A stretch of DNA of 50,707 nucleotides, taken from positions 1 through 50,707 of the forward strand of contig CABYBK010000004.1 in assembly GCA_902517245.1 (NCBI GenBank), given 5' to 3'. The position numbers were made by a program, and so were the translations under genes. The first letter of the stretch is position 1. Each line of letters opens with the position of its first letter. The notes below the pieces were generated by a model. The model worked only from the letters and a program-made list of their open reading frames with translations. It did no database searches and was not told the DNA's origin. This document shows positions 25,134 to 33,745 of this stretch, piece by piece. The stretch comes from an uncultured Bacteroidota bacterium (GTDB lineage: Bacteria > Bacteroidota > Bacteroidia > Flavobacteriales > Flavobacteriaceae).

Positions 25134-27722
25134 ATGGGCATAGAGGAAAATTTTTTTGATTCAGATTCAGGTGATGCGCTTAAGCGGGTCACAGGTATGT
25201 ATAAAGATTGGTTTTTAGACTATGCGTCTTATGTCATATTAGAGCGGGCTGTTCCAGCGATAGAAGATGGTTTAAAGCCTGTACAGCGAAGAATTCTTCA
25301 CTCAATGAAGGACTTAGATGATGGACGCTATAACAAAGTTGCAAATATTGTTGGACATACCATGCAATATCATCCACACGGTGATTCAAGTATCGGAGAT
25401 GCAATGGTTCAATTAGGACAAAAAGAGTTACTAATTGATATGCAAGGAAATTGGGGTAATATTCTAACAGGAGACAGAGCTGCTGCTTCTCGATATATTG
25501 AGGCTAGACTTTCAAAATTTGCATTAGAAGTTGTATTTAGTAATAAGGTAACTCAATGGCAACTTTCTTATGATGGAAGAAAAAAAGAACCTATTCATTT
25601 ACCAGTAAAATATCCTTTGTTATTGGCTCAAGGTGCTGAAGGAATTGCAGTTGGACTCTCAACTAAAATTTTACCACATAATTTTAATGAATTGCTGCAT
25701 GCAAGTATTCAGCATCTTAAAGGGAAAAAATTTCAGCTTTATCCCGATTTTCAAACAGGAGGTATTATTGATATTCAAAATTATAATGGTGGAATGCGGG
25801 GTGGTAAAGTTCGAGTTAGAGCTCGAATAAATCAGCTTGATAAAAACACATTAGTTATCAATGAAATTCCATTTAGTACTAATACTTCTTCTCTTATTGA
25901 TAGTATTCTCAAAGCTAATGATCAAGGTAAAATTAAAATCAAACGTATTGAAGACAACACTTCTTCTTCGGTTGAAATCATGATCCATTTACCAAATGGT
26001 ATATCACCTGATAAAACTATTGATGCACTTTATGCTTTTACTGCATGTGAAACATCAGTCTCACCCCTAGGCTGTCTTATTATAGATAACAAACCCAACT
26101 TTATGGGGGTAAGTGATATCTTAAAAATATCTACGGATCATACAGTTCAATTACTTAAAATGGAATTAAAAGTCCAACTTGAGGACTTAGAAAGCCAATG
26201 GCATTATGCTTCATTAGAAAGGATTTTTATAGAAAATAAAATATATCGTGAGATTGAAGAAGCTAAGACTTGGGATCAAGTGCTTTCTTTTATCGAAGAA
26301 GGATTAAAACCGTTTATAAATCGTTTGAAACGTCCTGTGACAGAAGAAGATATCATAAAACTTACTGAAATTCGTATAAAACGAATATCTAAGTTTGATA
26401 TTGATAAAGCCCAACAAAAAATTGAAGCACTTGAAAATTATATCGCAGAGGTTAAAAATAATCTAGAACATCTAATAGATTATGCCATCCGATATTTTAA
26501 TCACCTCAAAAAAACATATGGGAAAGGGAAGGAGCGAAAATCTGAGATTAGAATATTTGATGATGTAGATGCCAAAAAAGTTGTAGTTCGTAATCAAAAA
26601 CTGTACATGAACCGAGAAGAAGGTTTTATAGGAACATCATTGCGAAAGGATGAGTTAGTATGCGAATGTTCCGATATCGATGATATTATAATATTTACGA
26701 AAGAGGGTAAGATGCAAGTTGTAAAGGTCGATAGTAAGGTGTTTGTAGGTAAAAATATTCTTCATGCGGCAGTTTTTAAAAAGAAAGATCAGCGAACAAT
26801 CTACAACATGATCTATCGAGATGGCAAAGGTGGAACTACTTTTATTAAACGATTCCCTGTAACTGGTGTTACTAGAGAAAAAGAATATGATTTAACTCAA
26901 GGAAAGTCACATTCTAGTGTTTTGTACTTTTCAGCAAATCCAAACGGTGAAGCAGAAATTGTGTCAATTTTGTTGAGAAATATGAGTTCTATAAAGAAAC
27001 TCAAGTGGGATTTAGATTTTACAGATCTTCAAATCAAAGGTAGAAATGTCCGTGGAAATACAGTTACTAAATATCCAGTTCGTAAAGTAGAATTAAAAGA
27101 AAAAGGAGTTTCTACATTAAAGCCAAGAAAAATATGGTTTGACGATGCTATTCGCCGTTTAAATATTGAAAATAGAGGTAGATTATTAGGGGACTTTAAA
27201 GGGGATGACAAGTTATTGATATTAAATAGTAATAAAGGGACTGTACGTGCTGTTTCTCCTGATTTAAGTCTTCATTTTGAAGATGATGCTAGCCATATAG
27301 AAAAATGGAACCCCATAAAACCACTAACCGCTATTTATTTTGATCCTGGAAAAGTAAGATATTATATTAAACGATTTCTTCTTGATCATACAGATAGAGA
27401 AGATAGTTTTATAAAAGAGGGAGGAAAACTAATTTATTTAAATCTAGAGTGGCGTCCAATTCTTAATATCATTTTTGAAAAACCACGAGGAAAAGATCAG
27501 CCATTGCCCTTAGAAATTAATGCTGAAGAGTTTATTTCTGTTAAAGGGTTTAAGGCTTTGGGGAATCAGCTCACTGATAAAAAAATTAAATCAATTGAAT
27601 TAAAAGAAGCACTCGAGTATGAGGGAAATAAAATTCCTGAGAGTCCTATGGATATTGAGGTTTCTCCTGATGAAAATATTATTTCAAATGATGATGAATC
27701 GCAGATTACAATTGAATTCTAA
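25134..27722 (+). CDS. parC: DNA topoisomerase IV subunit A (ParC)
   Basis: ParC is the DNA-cleaving subunit of topoisomerase IV. In 862 residues it carries the active-site tyrosine Y121 in AAASRYIEARLS, the quinolone-determining region YHPHGDSSIGDAM (79-91), the GyrA-like core, a helical dimerisation region near 410-470 (KAQQKIEALENYIAEVKNNLE), and a C-terminal beta-pinwheel-like region ending in an acidic tail. It starts directly after parE. The end shares CTAA with the convergent TerC gene. Confidence 0.96.
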   Translation: MGIEENFFDSDSGDALKRVTGMYKDWFLDYASYVILERAVPAIEDGLKPVQRRILHSMKDLDDGRYNKVANIVGHTMQYHPHGDSSIGDAMVQLGQKELLIDMQGNWGNILTGDRAAASRYIEARLSKFALEVVFSNKVTQWQLSYDGRKKEPIHLPVKYPLLLAQGAEGIAVGLSTKILPHNFNELLHASIQHLKGKKFQLYPDFQTGGIIDIQNYNGGMRGGKVRVRARINQLDKNTLVINEIPFSTNTSSLIDSILKANDQGKIKIKRIEDNTSSSVEIMIHLPNGISPDKTIDALYAFTACETSVSPLGCLIIDNKPNFMGVSDILKISTDHTVQLLKMELKVQLEDLESQWHYASLERIFIENKIYREIEEAKTWDQVLSFIEEGLKPFINRLKRPVTEEDIIKLTEIRIKRISKFDIDKAQQKIEALENYIAEVKNNLEHLIDYAIRYFNHLKKTYGKGKERKSEIRIFDDVDAKKVVVRNQKLYMNREEGFIGTSLRKDELVCECSDIDDIIIFTKEGKMQVVKVDSKVFVGKNILHAAVFKKKDQRTIYNMIYRDGKGGTTFIKRFPVTGVTREKEYDLTQGKSHSSVLYFSANPNGEAEIVSILLRNMSSIKKLKWDLDFTDLQIKGRNVRGNTVTKYPVRKVELKEKGVSTLKPRKIWFDDAIRRLNIENRGRLLGDFKGDDKLLILNSNKGTVRAVSPDLSLHFEDDASHIEKWNPIKPLTAIYFDPGKVRYYIKRFLLDHTDREDSFIKEGGKLIYLNLEWRPILNIIFEKPRGKDQPLPLEINAEEFISVKGFKALGNQLTDKKIKSIELKEALEYEGNKIPESPMDIEVSPDENIISNDDESQITIEF

Positions 27723-28480
27723 ATATTCCTCTTTTTTTTTATTCGCATATTAATCATTTCTATTCCAAGAGAAAAGACTATTGAAAAATATAAATACCCT
27801 TTGGGTATTCTCCCTGCAGAAGTTCCAAAAAAAGTAGTACTTGATATGTGAGCAGATTCTGCAATCAACATAAATCCAATTAATAATAGAAATGATAGAC
27901 CTAGAATCTGCAGGGAAGGGCGCTTATTTATGTATCTGCTTAAAGGAATTGCAAAAAGCATCATAATAATAATTGATATGATTACAGCTGCTATCATAAT
28001 CCATAAAGCATAAGAAATGCCGTTGGTCATTCCAATAGCAGTTAATATCGAGTCAAATGAAAATACAATATCAATTAAAACTATTTGGAATAAGGCTCCA
28101 GCATAAGAGGTTATATTCAAACTTTTTTCTAGTTGGTCTTCCTCAATATTCTCAACTTTTTTAAAAATTTCTAGAGTGCTTTTATAAATTAAAAACAATC
28201 CACCAGCGAGAAGTATAATGGCTTGAATCGAAATATTTGAAGTGAACCAGCCAAAGTCAATACTAAATAAAGCAGTTGTCATTCTTATTAACCAACTTAT
28301 AGCCGTTAGCATAGCAATTCGCATAAACATTGCTAGAAAAAGACCTATTTGTATTAGCCTTCTTTGTTTATCTTCTGGAAAACGATTGGCTAAAATGGAG
28401 ATGAAGATTATGTTATCAATACCTAAAATGATCTCAAGAAAAGTTAAAGTCAAGAAAGCGATTATCAGATCAGGAGTCAT
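27719..28480 (-). CDS. TerC family integral membrane protein
   Basis: The 253-residue protein has about seven membrane helices and the TerC signature residues: EIILGIDNIIFISIL near 15 and DIVFSFDSILTAIGMT near 137, whose conserved acidic residues probably bind a metal ion. TerC/Alx-type proteins are linked to tellurite resistance and, more recently, to manganese homeostasis and metalation of exported proteins. No ter genes are nearby, which favours a metal-export role. Its ATG overlaps the upstream lipoprotein stop by 4 nt, so the two are translated together. Confidence 0.93.
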   Translation of the reverse strand: MTPDLIIAFLTLTFLEIILGIDNIIFISILANRFPEDKQRRLIQIGLFLAMFMRIAMLTAISWLIRMTTALFSIDFGWFTSNISIQAIILLAGGLFLIYKSTLEIFKKVENIEEDQLEKSLNITSYAGALFQIVLIDIVFSFDSILTAIGMTNGISYALWIMIAAVIISIIIMMLFAIPLSRYINKRPSLQILGLSFLLLIGFMLIAESAHISSTTFFGTSAGRIPKGYLYFSIVFSLGIEMINMRIKKKRNI

Positions 28481-28854
28481 TGAGTTTCATTAATTTTTTG
28501 AATAGTACCGCGTTGTTTATTCTTATTGTCACCTACTAAAGAATATTCAAATGTATATGTCCTGTCCTTCGTACTTAAAATACGAATTTGAATAGGACGT
28601 TTTTCTTGATTGTTTTTAGGATTTAATTTTGTTAAAATGCATTCACAATCATTCACCCAACGTATGGTTGAAGTGTCAATTTTTCCTTCAAAAAGTTCAA
28701 TTTCATAGAGAGAATTTCGAGTGAAGAATGAGGTTTTCAGTTCACCATCGATTATTTGTGTAAATTTAAATTTCCCATTTTGAAAAGGTTTACAGTCTCG
28801 TTCAAGAGAATAACACGATACAAAAAGAAATAATAATATTATGATTTGACGCAT
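28477..28854 (-). CDS. Small putative lipoprotein of unknown function
   Basis: The 125-residue protein starts with a short hydrophobic signal and lipobox (ILLFLFVSC, cysteine near residue 14), so it should be lipidated. The mature part has a cysteine-containing region (YSLERDCKPFQNGKFKF; VNDCECILTKLNPKN) and looks mainly beta-structured. I recall homologues next to topoisomerase IV genes in flavobacteria, sometimes mislabelled as topoisomerase. The ATG at 28854 is preferred: the TTG at 28863 lies in a -7 element. Its stop overlaps the TerC start by 4 nt. Confidence 0.78.
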   Translation of the reverse strand: MRQIIILLFLFVSCYSLERDCKPFQNGKFKFTQIIDGELKTSFFTRNSLYEIELFEGKIDTSTIRWVNDCECILTKLNPKNNQEKRPIQIRILSTKDRTYTFEYSLVGDNKNKQRGTIQKINETQ

Positions 28855-28860
28855 AGGCGC

Positions 28861-28868
28861 CAAAAGTA
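28861..28868 (-). promoter_or_regulatory. Promoter -7 element of the lipoprotein gene, placed for a leaderless mRNA
   Basis: TACTTTTG on the minus strand fills the 14-bp gap after the XRE gene and ends exactly 6 nt before the ATG at 28854. The predicted first transcribed base is the A of the ATG. It would let lipoprotein and TerC be expressed apart from the regulator. Confidence 0.5.
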
Positions 28869-29246
28869 CTAAGATTTCGGGGAAAATGAACGAAAACTAC
28901 CGTCCTTATATAGTTGAACTATTTGAATCACATCTTCATTTGTCTTATCGTCATAATTAATAGTAGAAGATTCATCCGTATTAAGCATAAGGCTTTTATC
29001 ATTTTTTGTTTTTACTAAAAGGGGAGAAGGTTCTTCTTTTTTATCTAATAAGAGCCAATCTAAGGTTACCTCTTCGAATGTATTATGAATTTTTAAAATA
29101 AAATCTAAACTTGGTTTATTTCGTTTTGAAAGAATATGTGATACAGAAGATCTTTGAACTCCAATTTTTTCTGCAAATGCAGCAGCATTTAGTTGATGAT
29201 TGTCCATAATCTCAATTAAGTGTTTAATAAAAATACCTGAGTTCAC
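28869..29246 (-). CDS. XRE-family helix-turn-helix transcriptional regulator
   Basis: The 125-residue protein has an N-terminal Cro/CI-type HTH (residues 7-60; NAAAFAEKIGVQRSSVSHILSKRNKPSLDFILKI) and a polar, acidic C-terminal tail ending RSFSPKS with no recognisable ligand domain. The gene starts with GTG at 29246. About 30 bp upstream lies a 16-bp palindrome (29277-29292), a probable autoregulatory operator, and two related sites continue towards the divergent M14 gene. It heads an XRE-lipoprotein-TerC cluster. Confidence 0.9.
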   Translation of the reverse strand: MNSGIFIKHLIEIMDNHQLNAAAFAEKIGVQRSSVSHILSKRNKPSLDFILKIHNTFEEVTLDWLLLDKKEEPSPLLVKTKNDKSLMLNTDESSTINYDDKTNEDVIQIVQLYKDGSFRSFSPKS

Positions 29247-29276
29247 TTTTGTAAAAAAATTAAATAATAGTTAGCA

Positions 29277-29292
29277 ATATACAACTGTATAT
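29277..29292. promoter_or_regulatory. Palindromic operator candidate, site 1
   Basis: ATATACA-AC-TGTATAT, a perfect 7-bp inverted repeat with a 2-nt centre, 30 bp upstream of the XRE gene start. It shares the core TACAnnTGTA with sites 2 and 3. Confidence 0.5.
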
Positions 29293-29306
29293 CCAAAATA
29301 ACAAAC

Positions 29307-29328
29307 AGTAAATGATTATTTATTTACT
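29307..29328. repeat. AT-rich inverted repeat in the XRE-M14 intergenic region
   Basis: AGTAAAT and ATTTACT, a 7-bp perfect inverted repeat around 8 nt. It lies between operator sites 1 and 2; role unknown. Confidence 0.3.
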
Positions 29329-29390
29329 TTAGATAAATGTTATAAAACACTGATTTACAATTATTAAGTACTCATATAACACGTAAGAGT

Positions 29391-29400
29391 TACAAATGTA
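29391..29400. promoter_or_regulatory. Palindromic operator candidate, site 2
   Basis: TACAAATGTA, identical to site 3 and sharing the TACAnnTGTA core with site 1. It lies mid-way in the 257-bp divergent intergenic region. Confidence 0.45.
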
Positions 29401-29455
29401 GCTTTTACAGAATTATTTATTGGTAATTAATTTAATTTTGTATACTGTTGTGAAC

Positions 29456-29465
29456 TACAAATGTA
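29456..29465. promoter_or_regulatory. Palindromic operator candidate, site 3
   Basis: TACAAATGTA at about -38 to -29 relative to the predicted start of the M14 gene, overlapping where the -33 element would be. Binding here should block RNA polymerase. Confidence 0.45.
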
Positions 29466-29479
29466 AACATAGAGTTGTT

Positions 29480-29487
29480 TAAATTTG
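29480..29487 (+). promoter_or_regulatory. Promoter -7 element of the M14 gene
   Basis: TAAATTTG is 16 nt before the ATG at 29504, giving a predicted leader of about 10 nt. Another TAATTTTG lies at 29433-29440. Confidence 0.45.
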
Positions 29488-29503
29488 TTTTCAAATAAAA
29501 TAA

Positions 29504-30595
29504 ATGACAAGCAAAAGGTATTTTCCTCCTGAGTTACTTTACGATTTTTTAAAAATTAAAAATGATCAAATTAATTCTAAAATCCTTGGATATTCTGTTA
29601 ATGGGCTGCCTATTTATAAATTACGTATTGGAAACGGAAAGCAGAAAATATTTATGTGGTCCCAAATGCATGGCAATGAAACTACAACAACAAAAGCTAT
29701 TTTAGACTTTATTCCTTGGCTTTTAGATCCACTTCGAAGCGATACGCTAAATTTATTCACCTTCCATATAATTCCTCAGTTAAATCCAGATGGTGCAAAG
29801 GCTTATACCCGTTTCAATGCCGATCAATTTGATCTAAATCGTGATTCAATAAAGCTCTCCCAGCCTGAAAGCAAATTGCTCCGTATGGAATATGATCGAA
29901 TAAAACCTCATTACGCATTAAACCTTCATGGACAAAGAACAATTTATGGAGCAGGTGTCAATGGCGGCCCAGCTACTCTTTCTTTTCTGTCTCCTTCAGC
30001 CAATCCTGAACGTTCGATTACTCCTGCGAGAAGAATTGCTATGTCTGCTATAGCATCAATTTATAATTCTATACGAGATGAATTACCCTTGGGTATTGGT
30101 AGGTATGATGATACTTTTAATCCAAATTGTGTTGGCGATACTTTTAGTAAAGCCGGAACACCAACTATTCTTTTCGAAGCGGGACATTATCCTGAGGACT
30201 ACCAGAGAGAAGTCTCCAGAAATTTTGTGTTTAAAGCTCTAAAAGCTTTGATTAATCATCTTGAAGGAAATAATAAAACTTACGATACCGCTGATTATTA
30301 TAAAATCCCCGAAAATATTAATAACTATGTTGATTTAATTGTTTCAAACATTGATATAAGTTTTAAAGATGAGATTTTTAAAAATCAACAATTAGCAATT
30401 CAATTTGAAGAAACCTTAAAAGGTGGAGAGGTAGTATTTTTACCTAGCCTTAATGATTTTTCAATTAATTTATCCCAAAAAGCACACAGATATATAAAAC
30501 TTCCCGATAATTATTTTAATAAACCTATTTCTTTTAAACAAGATAAAATTCTAAAAAACTCTAAGTTTGATAAATTATTTTCAGTAAAACCTTGA
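29504..30595 (+). CDS. M14 family zinc carboxypeptidase-like protein
   Basis: The 363-residue protein has the M14 carboxypeptidase fold. Zinc ligands H56 and E59 lie in QMHGNETTTT, the third histidine in LNLHGQ near 142, substrate-binding residues in NPDGAKAYTRFN and DLNRD, and the catalytic glutamate in ILFEAGHYPED near 228. There is no signal peptide, so it should act in the cytosol, unlike secreted digestive carboxypeptidases; a role in peptide or peptidoglycan fragment turnover is possible. The 100 or so C-terminal residues form an extra part I do not recognise. It is divergent from the XRE regulator. Confidence 0.87.
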   Translation: MTSKRYFPPELLYDFLKIKNDQINSKILGYSVNGLPIYKLRIGNGKQKIFMWSQMHGNETTTTKAILDFIPWLLDPLRSDTLNLFTFHIIPQLNPDGAKAYTRFNADQFDLNRDSIKLSQPESKLLRMEYDRIKPHYALNLHGQRTIYGAGVNGGPATLSFLSPSANPERSITPARRIAMSAIASIYNSIRDELPLGIGRYDDTFNPNCVGDTFSKAGTPTILFEAGHYPEDYQREVSRNFVFKALKALINHLEGNNKTYDTADYYKIPENINNYVDLIVSNIDISFKDEIFKNQQLAIQFEETLKGGEVVFLPSLNDFSINLSQKAHRYIKLPDNYFNKPISFKQDKILKNSKFDKLFSVKP

Positions 30596-30634
30596 TTTGA
30601 TAAGTAAATTCGCAATTATTATGCTCTTTTTTAT

Positions 30635-30642
30635 TAAATTTG
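30635..30642 (+). promoter_or_regulatory. Promoter -7 element of the Lrp/AsnC gene
   Basis: TAAATTTG, 27 nt before the ATG at 30670; predicted leader about 20 nt. No clear -33. Confidence 0.45.
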
Positions 30643-30669
30643 TACTTGTAAAATGAATAAAATGAGTAT

Positions 30670-31152
30670 ATGAGAAAGGTTAATTTAGATGAAATTGATC
30701 ATCAAATACTAGATATATTAATTGATAATTCAAGAATACCTTTTACAGATATTTCTAAACGTCTTCTGATATCAGCAGGTACTGTACATGTTCGAGTAAA
30801 AAAGATGGAAGAAGCTGGAATCATACGTGGTTCATCCTTAAATCTTGATTATGTTAAATTGGGATATTCTTTCATTGCGTATGTTGGAATTTTTCTTGAA
30901 AAAACAAGCGCTACAGATGAAGTTCTTCAGGCTTTGAATGATATTCCTTTTATAACAGTAGCACACATAACTACAGGAAAATTTAATGTTTTTTGTAAAG
31001 TTCGTGCCAGGGACACTCATCACGCGAAGGATATTATTTTTATGATTGACGATGTAGAGGGAGTATCCAGAACTGAAACTATGATATCCTTAGATGAGAG
31101 TATCAATGACAAAAAAAGACTTATGCATACAATTTTTAATGAATTAAATTAA
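30670..31152 (+). CDS. Lrp/AsnC family transcriptional regulator
   Basis: The 160-residue protein has an N-terminal winged HTH (LDEIDHQILDILIDNSRIPF, DISKRLLISAGTVHVRVKKM, residues 5-48) and a C-terminal RAM (AsnC-type ligand-binding) domain with YVGIFLEKTS and GKFNVFCKVRARD. Such regulators respond to amino acids and often act as octamers. PEP carboxylase follows only 4 nt after the stop, so the two are cotranscribed; control of anaplerotic flux by an amino acid is a reasonable guess, not shown. Confidence 0.93.
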   Translation: MRKVNLDEIDHQILDILIDNSRIPFTDISKRLLISAGTVHVRVKKMEEAGIIRGSSLNLDYVKLGYSFIAYVGIFLEKTSATDEVLQALNDIPFITVAHITTGKFNVFCKVRARDTHHAKDIIFMIDDVEGVSRTETMISLDESINDKKRLMHTIFNELN

Positions 31153-31156
31153 ATAA

Positions 31157-33745
31157 ATGGCCCGAAAACCAAAAATTGACCGCTTCAATGAAAAAATACT
31201 TTCTCGATTTCAAATTTACAATAGCCTCTTCCTGACGCTACCCTTCAAGACAATAAAACAAACTTCACTGTTAATGCCCTTGTTTTCGGAACATTGTCGA
31301 AAACAATATGAAATTAATAACAATCCTCGTGATATAGTAAAATCATTTTTCAATTTATATGCACCTGATTTTGATTCTGAACAACAATTAGATTTGTTGT
31401 TCAATTTTATTCAATATATCGAAAGACAAGTAGTATTGTTTGATGCCATTGAGGATGCTGGGTTTTCATATGTTAACAATATGCACGGAAGAGGAACTTT
31501 ACGAAATATGAAAGAAGAGGCATCTAACAAACAATTAGGCGATGCCCTTTCAGAGTATATAAAGCGTTTTAAAGTGAGAATTGTCTTAACAGCTCATCCA
31601 ACTCAATTTTATCCAGATAATGTTTTGGTAATAATGAATGAGCTTTCAAAAGCTATATCGGAAGATGATTTAGATAGTGTTAAAAAACTCCTTGTCCAAC
31701 TTGGCAAAACACCTTTTTACAAAAAAGAGAAGCCTTCTCCATATGATGAAGCAATTAGTCTGATTTGGTTTTTAGAAAATGTATTTTATCATTCGGCAAG
31801 TACTATTTATAATTACGTTGCAGAACATATCGTTGATTCAAAAGATTTAAATAATCCAATTTTTGATTTTGGTTTTTGGCCAGGAGGAGATAGAGATGGA
31901 AATCCTTTCGTAACTCCTGAGATTACAATTAAAACTGCAAAACGATTGAAATTTTCAATTTTAAGAAATTATTACAGAGATTTAAGGAAGTTAAAAAGAA
32001 AAATTACTTTTCCTGGTATTGAAGATCGCGTTGAAAAATTAGAAAATATGGTTTTCAATGAACTATTTTACCCCGAAAGGAATAAAAATTTCTCTCTTGA
32101 ATACTTGAGTTCTGAATTAGAATTTGTTCTAAATAAAGTTGAAAATGAACATGATGGACTTTATAAAGATGAAGTATTAGATATCATATATAAAGTTCGT
32201 CTTTTTGGACTGCATTTTGCAAGTTTAGATATACGTCAAGATTCTCGTGTTCACCATAGTGTATTTAAAGAAATTGTATCTCATCCAGACATTCAAAATT
32301 ATACAAAAGGATTAGTTGTAAACTATTTAGATCTTGATTCTAATGAACGCTGTAAATCTCTTATTAAGATTACAGGTGATGTTCCACCATCACTTTTCCA
32401 TGATCAAATTACTAATCAAACCTTGGAAAGTATTAGGAGTATGCAGCTTATTCAAAAAACAAATGGAGAGAAGGGGTCCAATAGATACATTATTAGTAAC
32501 TGTCAGACCTTAGAAAATATTTTAGAACTTTTTGCAATGTGCCGATTAAGCAATTGGAGAGAGCCTGATGTTGATTTTATCCCATTATTTGAGACCATTA
32601 CTGACTTAGAAAAGTCCGAAGAAGTGATGCGTGAATTATTTAAAAATTCGATTTATAAAAATCATTTAGCCAGAAGAAAAATGAAGCAAACTGTAATGCT
32701 TGGCTTTTCTGACGGAACAAAAGATGGAGGTTATTTTATGGCAAATTGGAGTATTTATTTAGCTAAAGAAAATCTCAGTAAACTTGCATCAGAATTTGGA
32801 ATACAAATTGTGTTTTTTGATGGAAGAGGAGGCCCCCCTGCAAGAGGAGGAGGGAATACTCATGAGTTTTATGCTTCAATGGGAGATACCATTCAAAGTG
32901 ATGACATTCAGCTTACAGTCCAAGGGCAAACGATAAGTTCAAACTTCGGCACATTGGATTCTTCTCAATATAATTTAGAGCAGTTGTTGAGTTCTGGTAT
33001 AGAAAATCAAATATTTAATCCTGGTAAAAACAATCTCTCATCTAAAGATAAATTATTAATGGAATCGGTTGCTGCCTTAAGTTACAGTGCTTATAAAGAT
33101 TTTAAAGCACATCCGATGTTTATCCCATATTTGGAGCGAATGTCGACTCTCCCTTATTATGCAAAAGCAAATATCGGAAGTCGTCCCACAAAACGTGGAA
33201 AATCAACATCCCTTCAATTTGAGGATTTAAGAGCAATACCCTTTGTAGGAAGCTGGAGTCAATTAAAGCAGAATGTTCCTGGTTTTTTTGGATTAGGAAT
33301 AGCTTTACAGACAATTATTGATCAAGGTAAAATGAATGATCTAAAAAATCTGTATAAGAGTTCTCGTTTTTTTAGAACCCTTATATTTAATAGCATGATG
33401 AGTTTATCAAAATCTTTTTTTAAGCTTACAGAATACATGAAAGATGACAATGAATTTGGTTCTTTTTGGAAGTTAATTTATAAAGAATATACCCTCGCTA
33501 AAAAGGTTTTACTTGATATTAGTGGATTTAAATCTTTGATGCAAAATGAACCTGCAGGTAAGGCATCAATTGAAGCAAGAGAAGAAATTGTTCAGCCACT
33601 TTTAACAATTCAACAATTTGCTTTGATGCAACTACAAGATCTCAAAAATCAAAAAACAATTAAAAAAGAGAAAATAGAAGTATTCGAAGCTATGGTTACA
33701 CGATCCTTGTTTGGAAATATTAATGCAAGTAGAAATTCTGCCTAA
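31157..33745 (+). CDS. ppc: Phosphoenolpyruvate carboxylase
   Basis: PEP carboxylase makes oxaloacetate from PEP and bicarbonate. The 862-residue protein keeps the catalytic histidine in VLTAHPTQF near 145, FWPGGDRDGNP near 240, MLGFSDGTKDGGYF near 515 with its lysine, the arginine loop GRGGPPARGGGNTHEF near 555 and the C-terminal RNSA where many family members end RNTG. Several motifs differ from the proteobacterial type (QGQTIS for QGEMI, AHPTQF for AHPTEV), consistent with a Bacteroidota branch. It shares CTAA with the convergent aroB. Confidence 0.95.
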   Translation: MARKPKIDRFNEKILSRFQIYNSLFLTLPFKTIKQTSLLMPLFSEHCRKQYEINNNPRDIVKSFFNLYAPDFDSEQQLDLLFNFIQYIERQVVLFDAIEDAGFSYVNNMHGRGTLRNMKEEASNKQLGDALSEYIKRFKVRIVLTAHPTQFYPDNVLVIMNELSKAISEDDLDSVKKLLVQLGKTPFYKKEKPSPYDEAISLIWFLENVFYHSASTIYNYVAEHIVDSKDLNNPIFDFGFWPGGDRDGNPFVTPEITIKTAKRLKFSILRNYYRDLRKLKRKITFPGIEDRVEKLENMVFNELFYPERNKNFSLEYLSSELEFVLNKVENEHDGLYKDEVLDIIYKVRLFGLHFASLDIRQDSRVHHSVFKEIVSHPDIQNYTKGLVVNYLDLDSNERCKSLIKITGDVPPSLFHDQITNQTLESIRSMQLIQKTNGEKGSNRYIISNCQTLENILELFAMCRLSNWREPDVDFIPLFETITDLEKSEEVMRELFKNSIYKNHLARRKMKQTVMLGFSDGTKDGGYFMANWSIYLAKENLSKLASEFGIQIVFFDGRGGPPARGGGNTHEFYASMGDTIQSDDIQLTVQGQTISSNFGTLDSSQYNLEQLLSSGIENQIFNPGKNNLSSKDKLLMESVAALSYSAYKDFKAHPMFIPYLERMSTLPYYAKANIGSRPTKRGKSTSLQFEDLRAIPFVGSWSQLKQNVPGFFGLGIALQTIIDQGKMNDLKNLYKSSRFFRTLIFNSMMSLSKSFFKLTEYMKDDNEFGSFWKLIYKEYTLAKKVLLDISGFKSLMQNEPAGKASIEAREEIVQPLLTIQQFALMQLQDLKNQKTIKKEKIEVFEAMVTRSLFGNINASRNSA

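Noticed and set aside
27719-29246. TerC cluster as a tellurite-resistance or phage-defence island
   Set aside because: No TerA/B/D/E/Z or other ter genes; codon use and composition resemble the neighbours, and there are no mobility genes.
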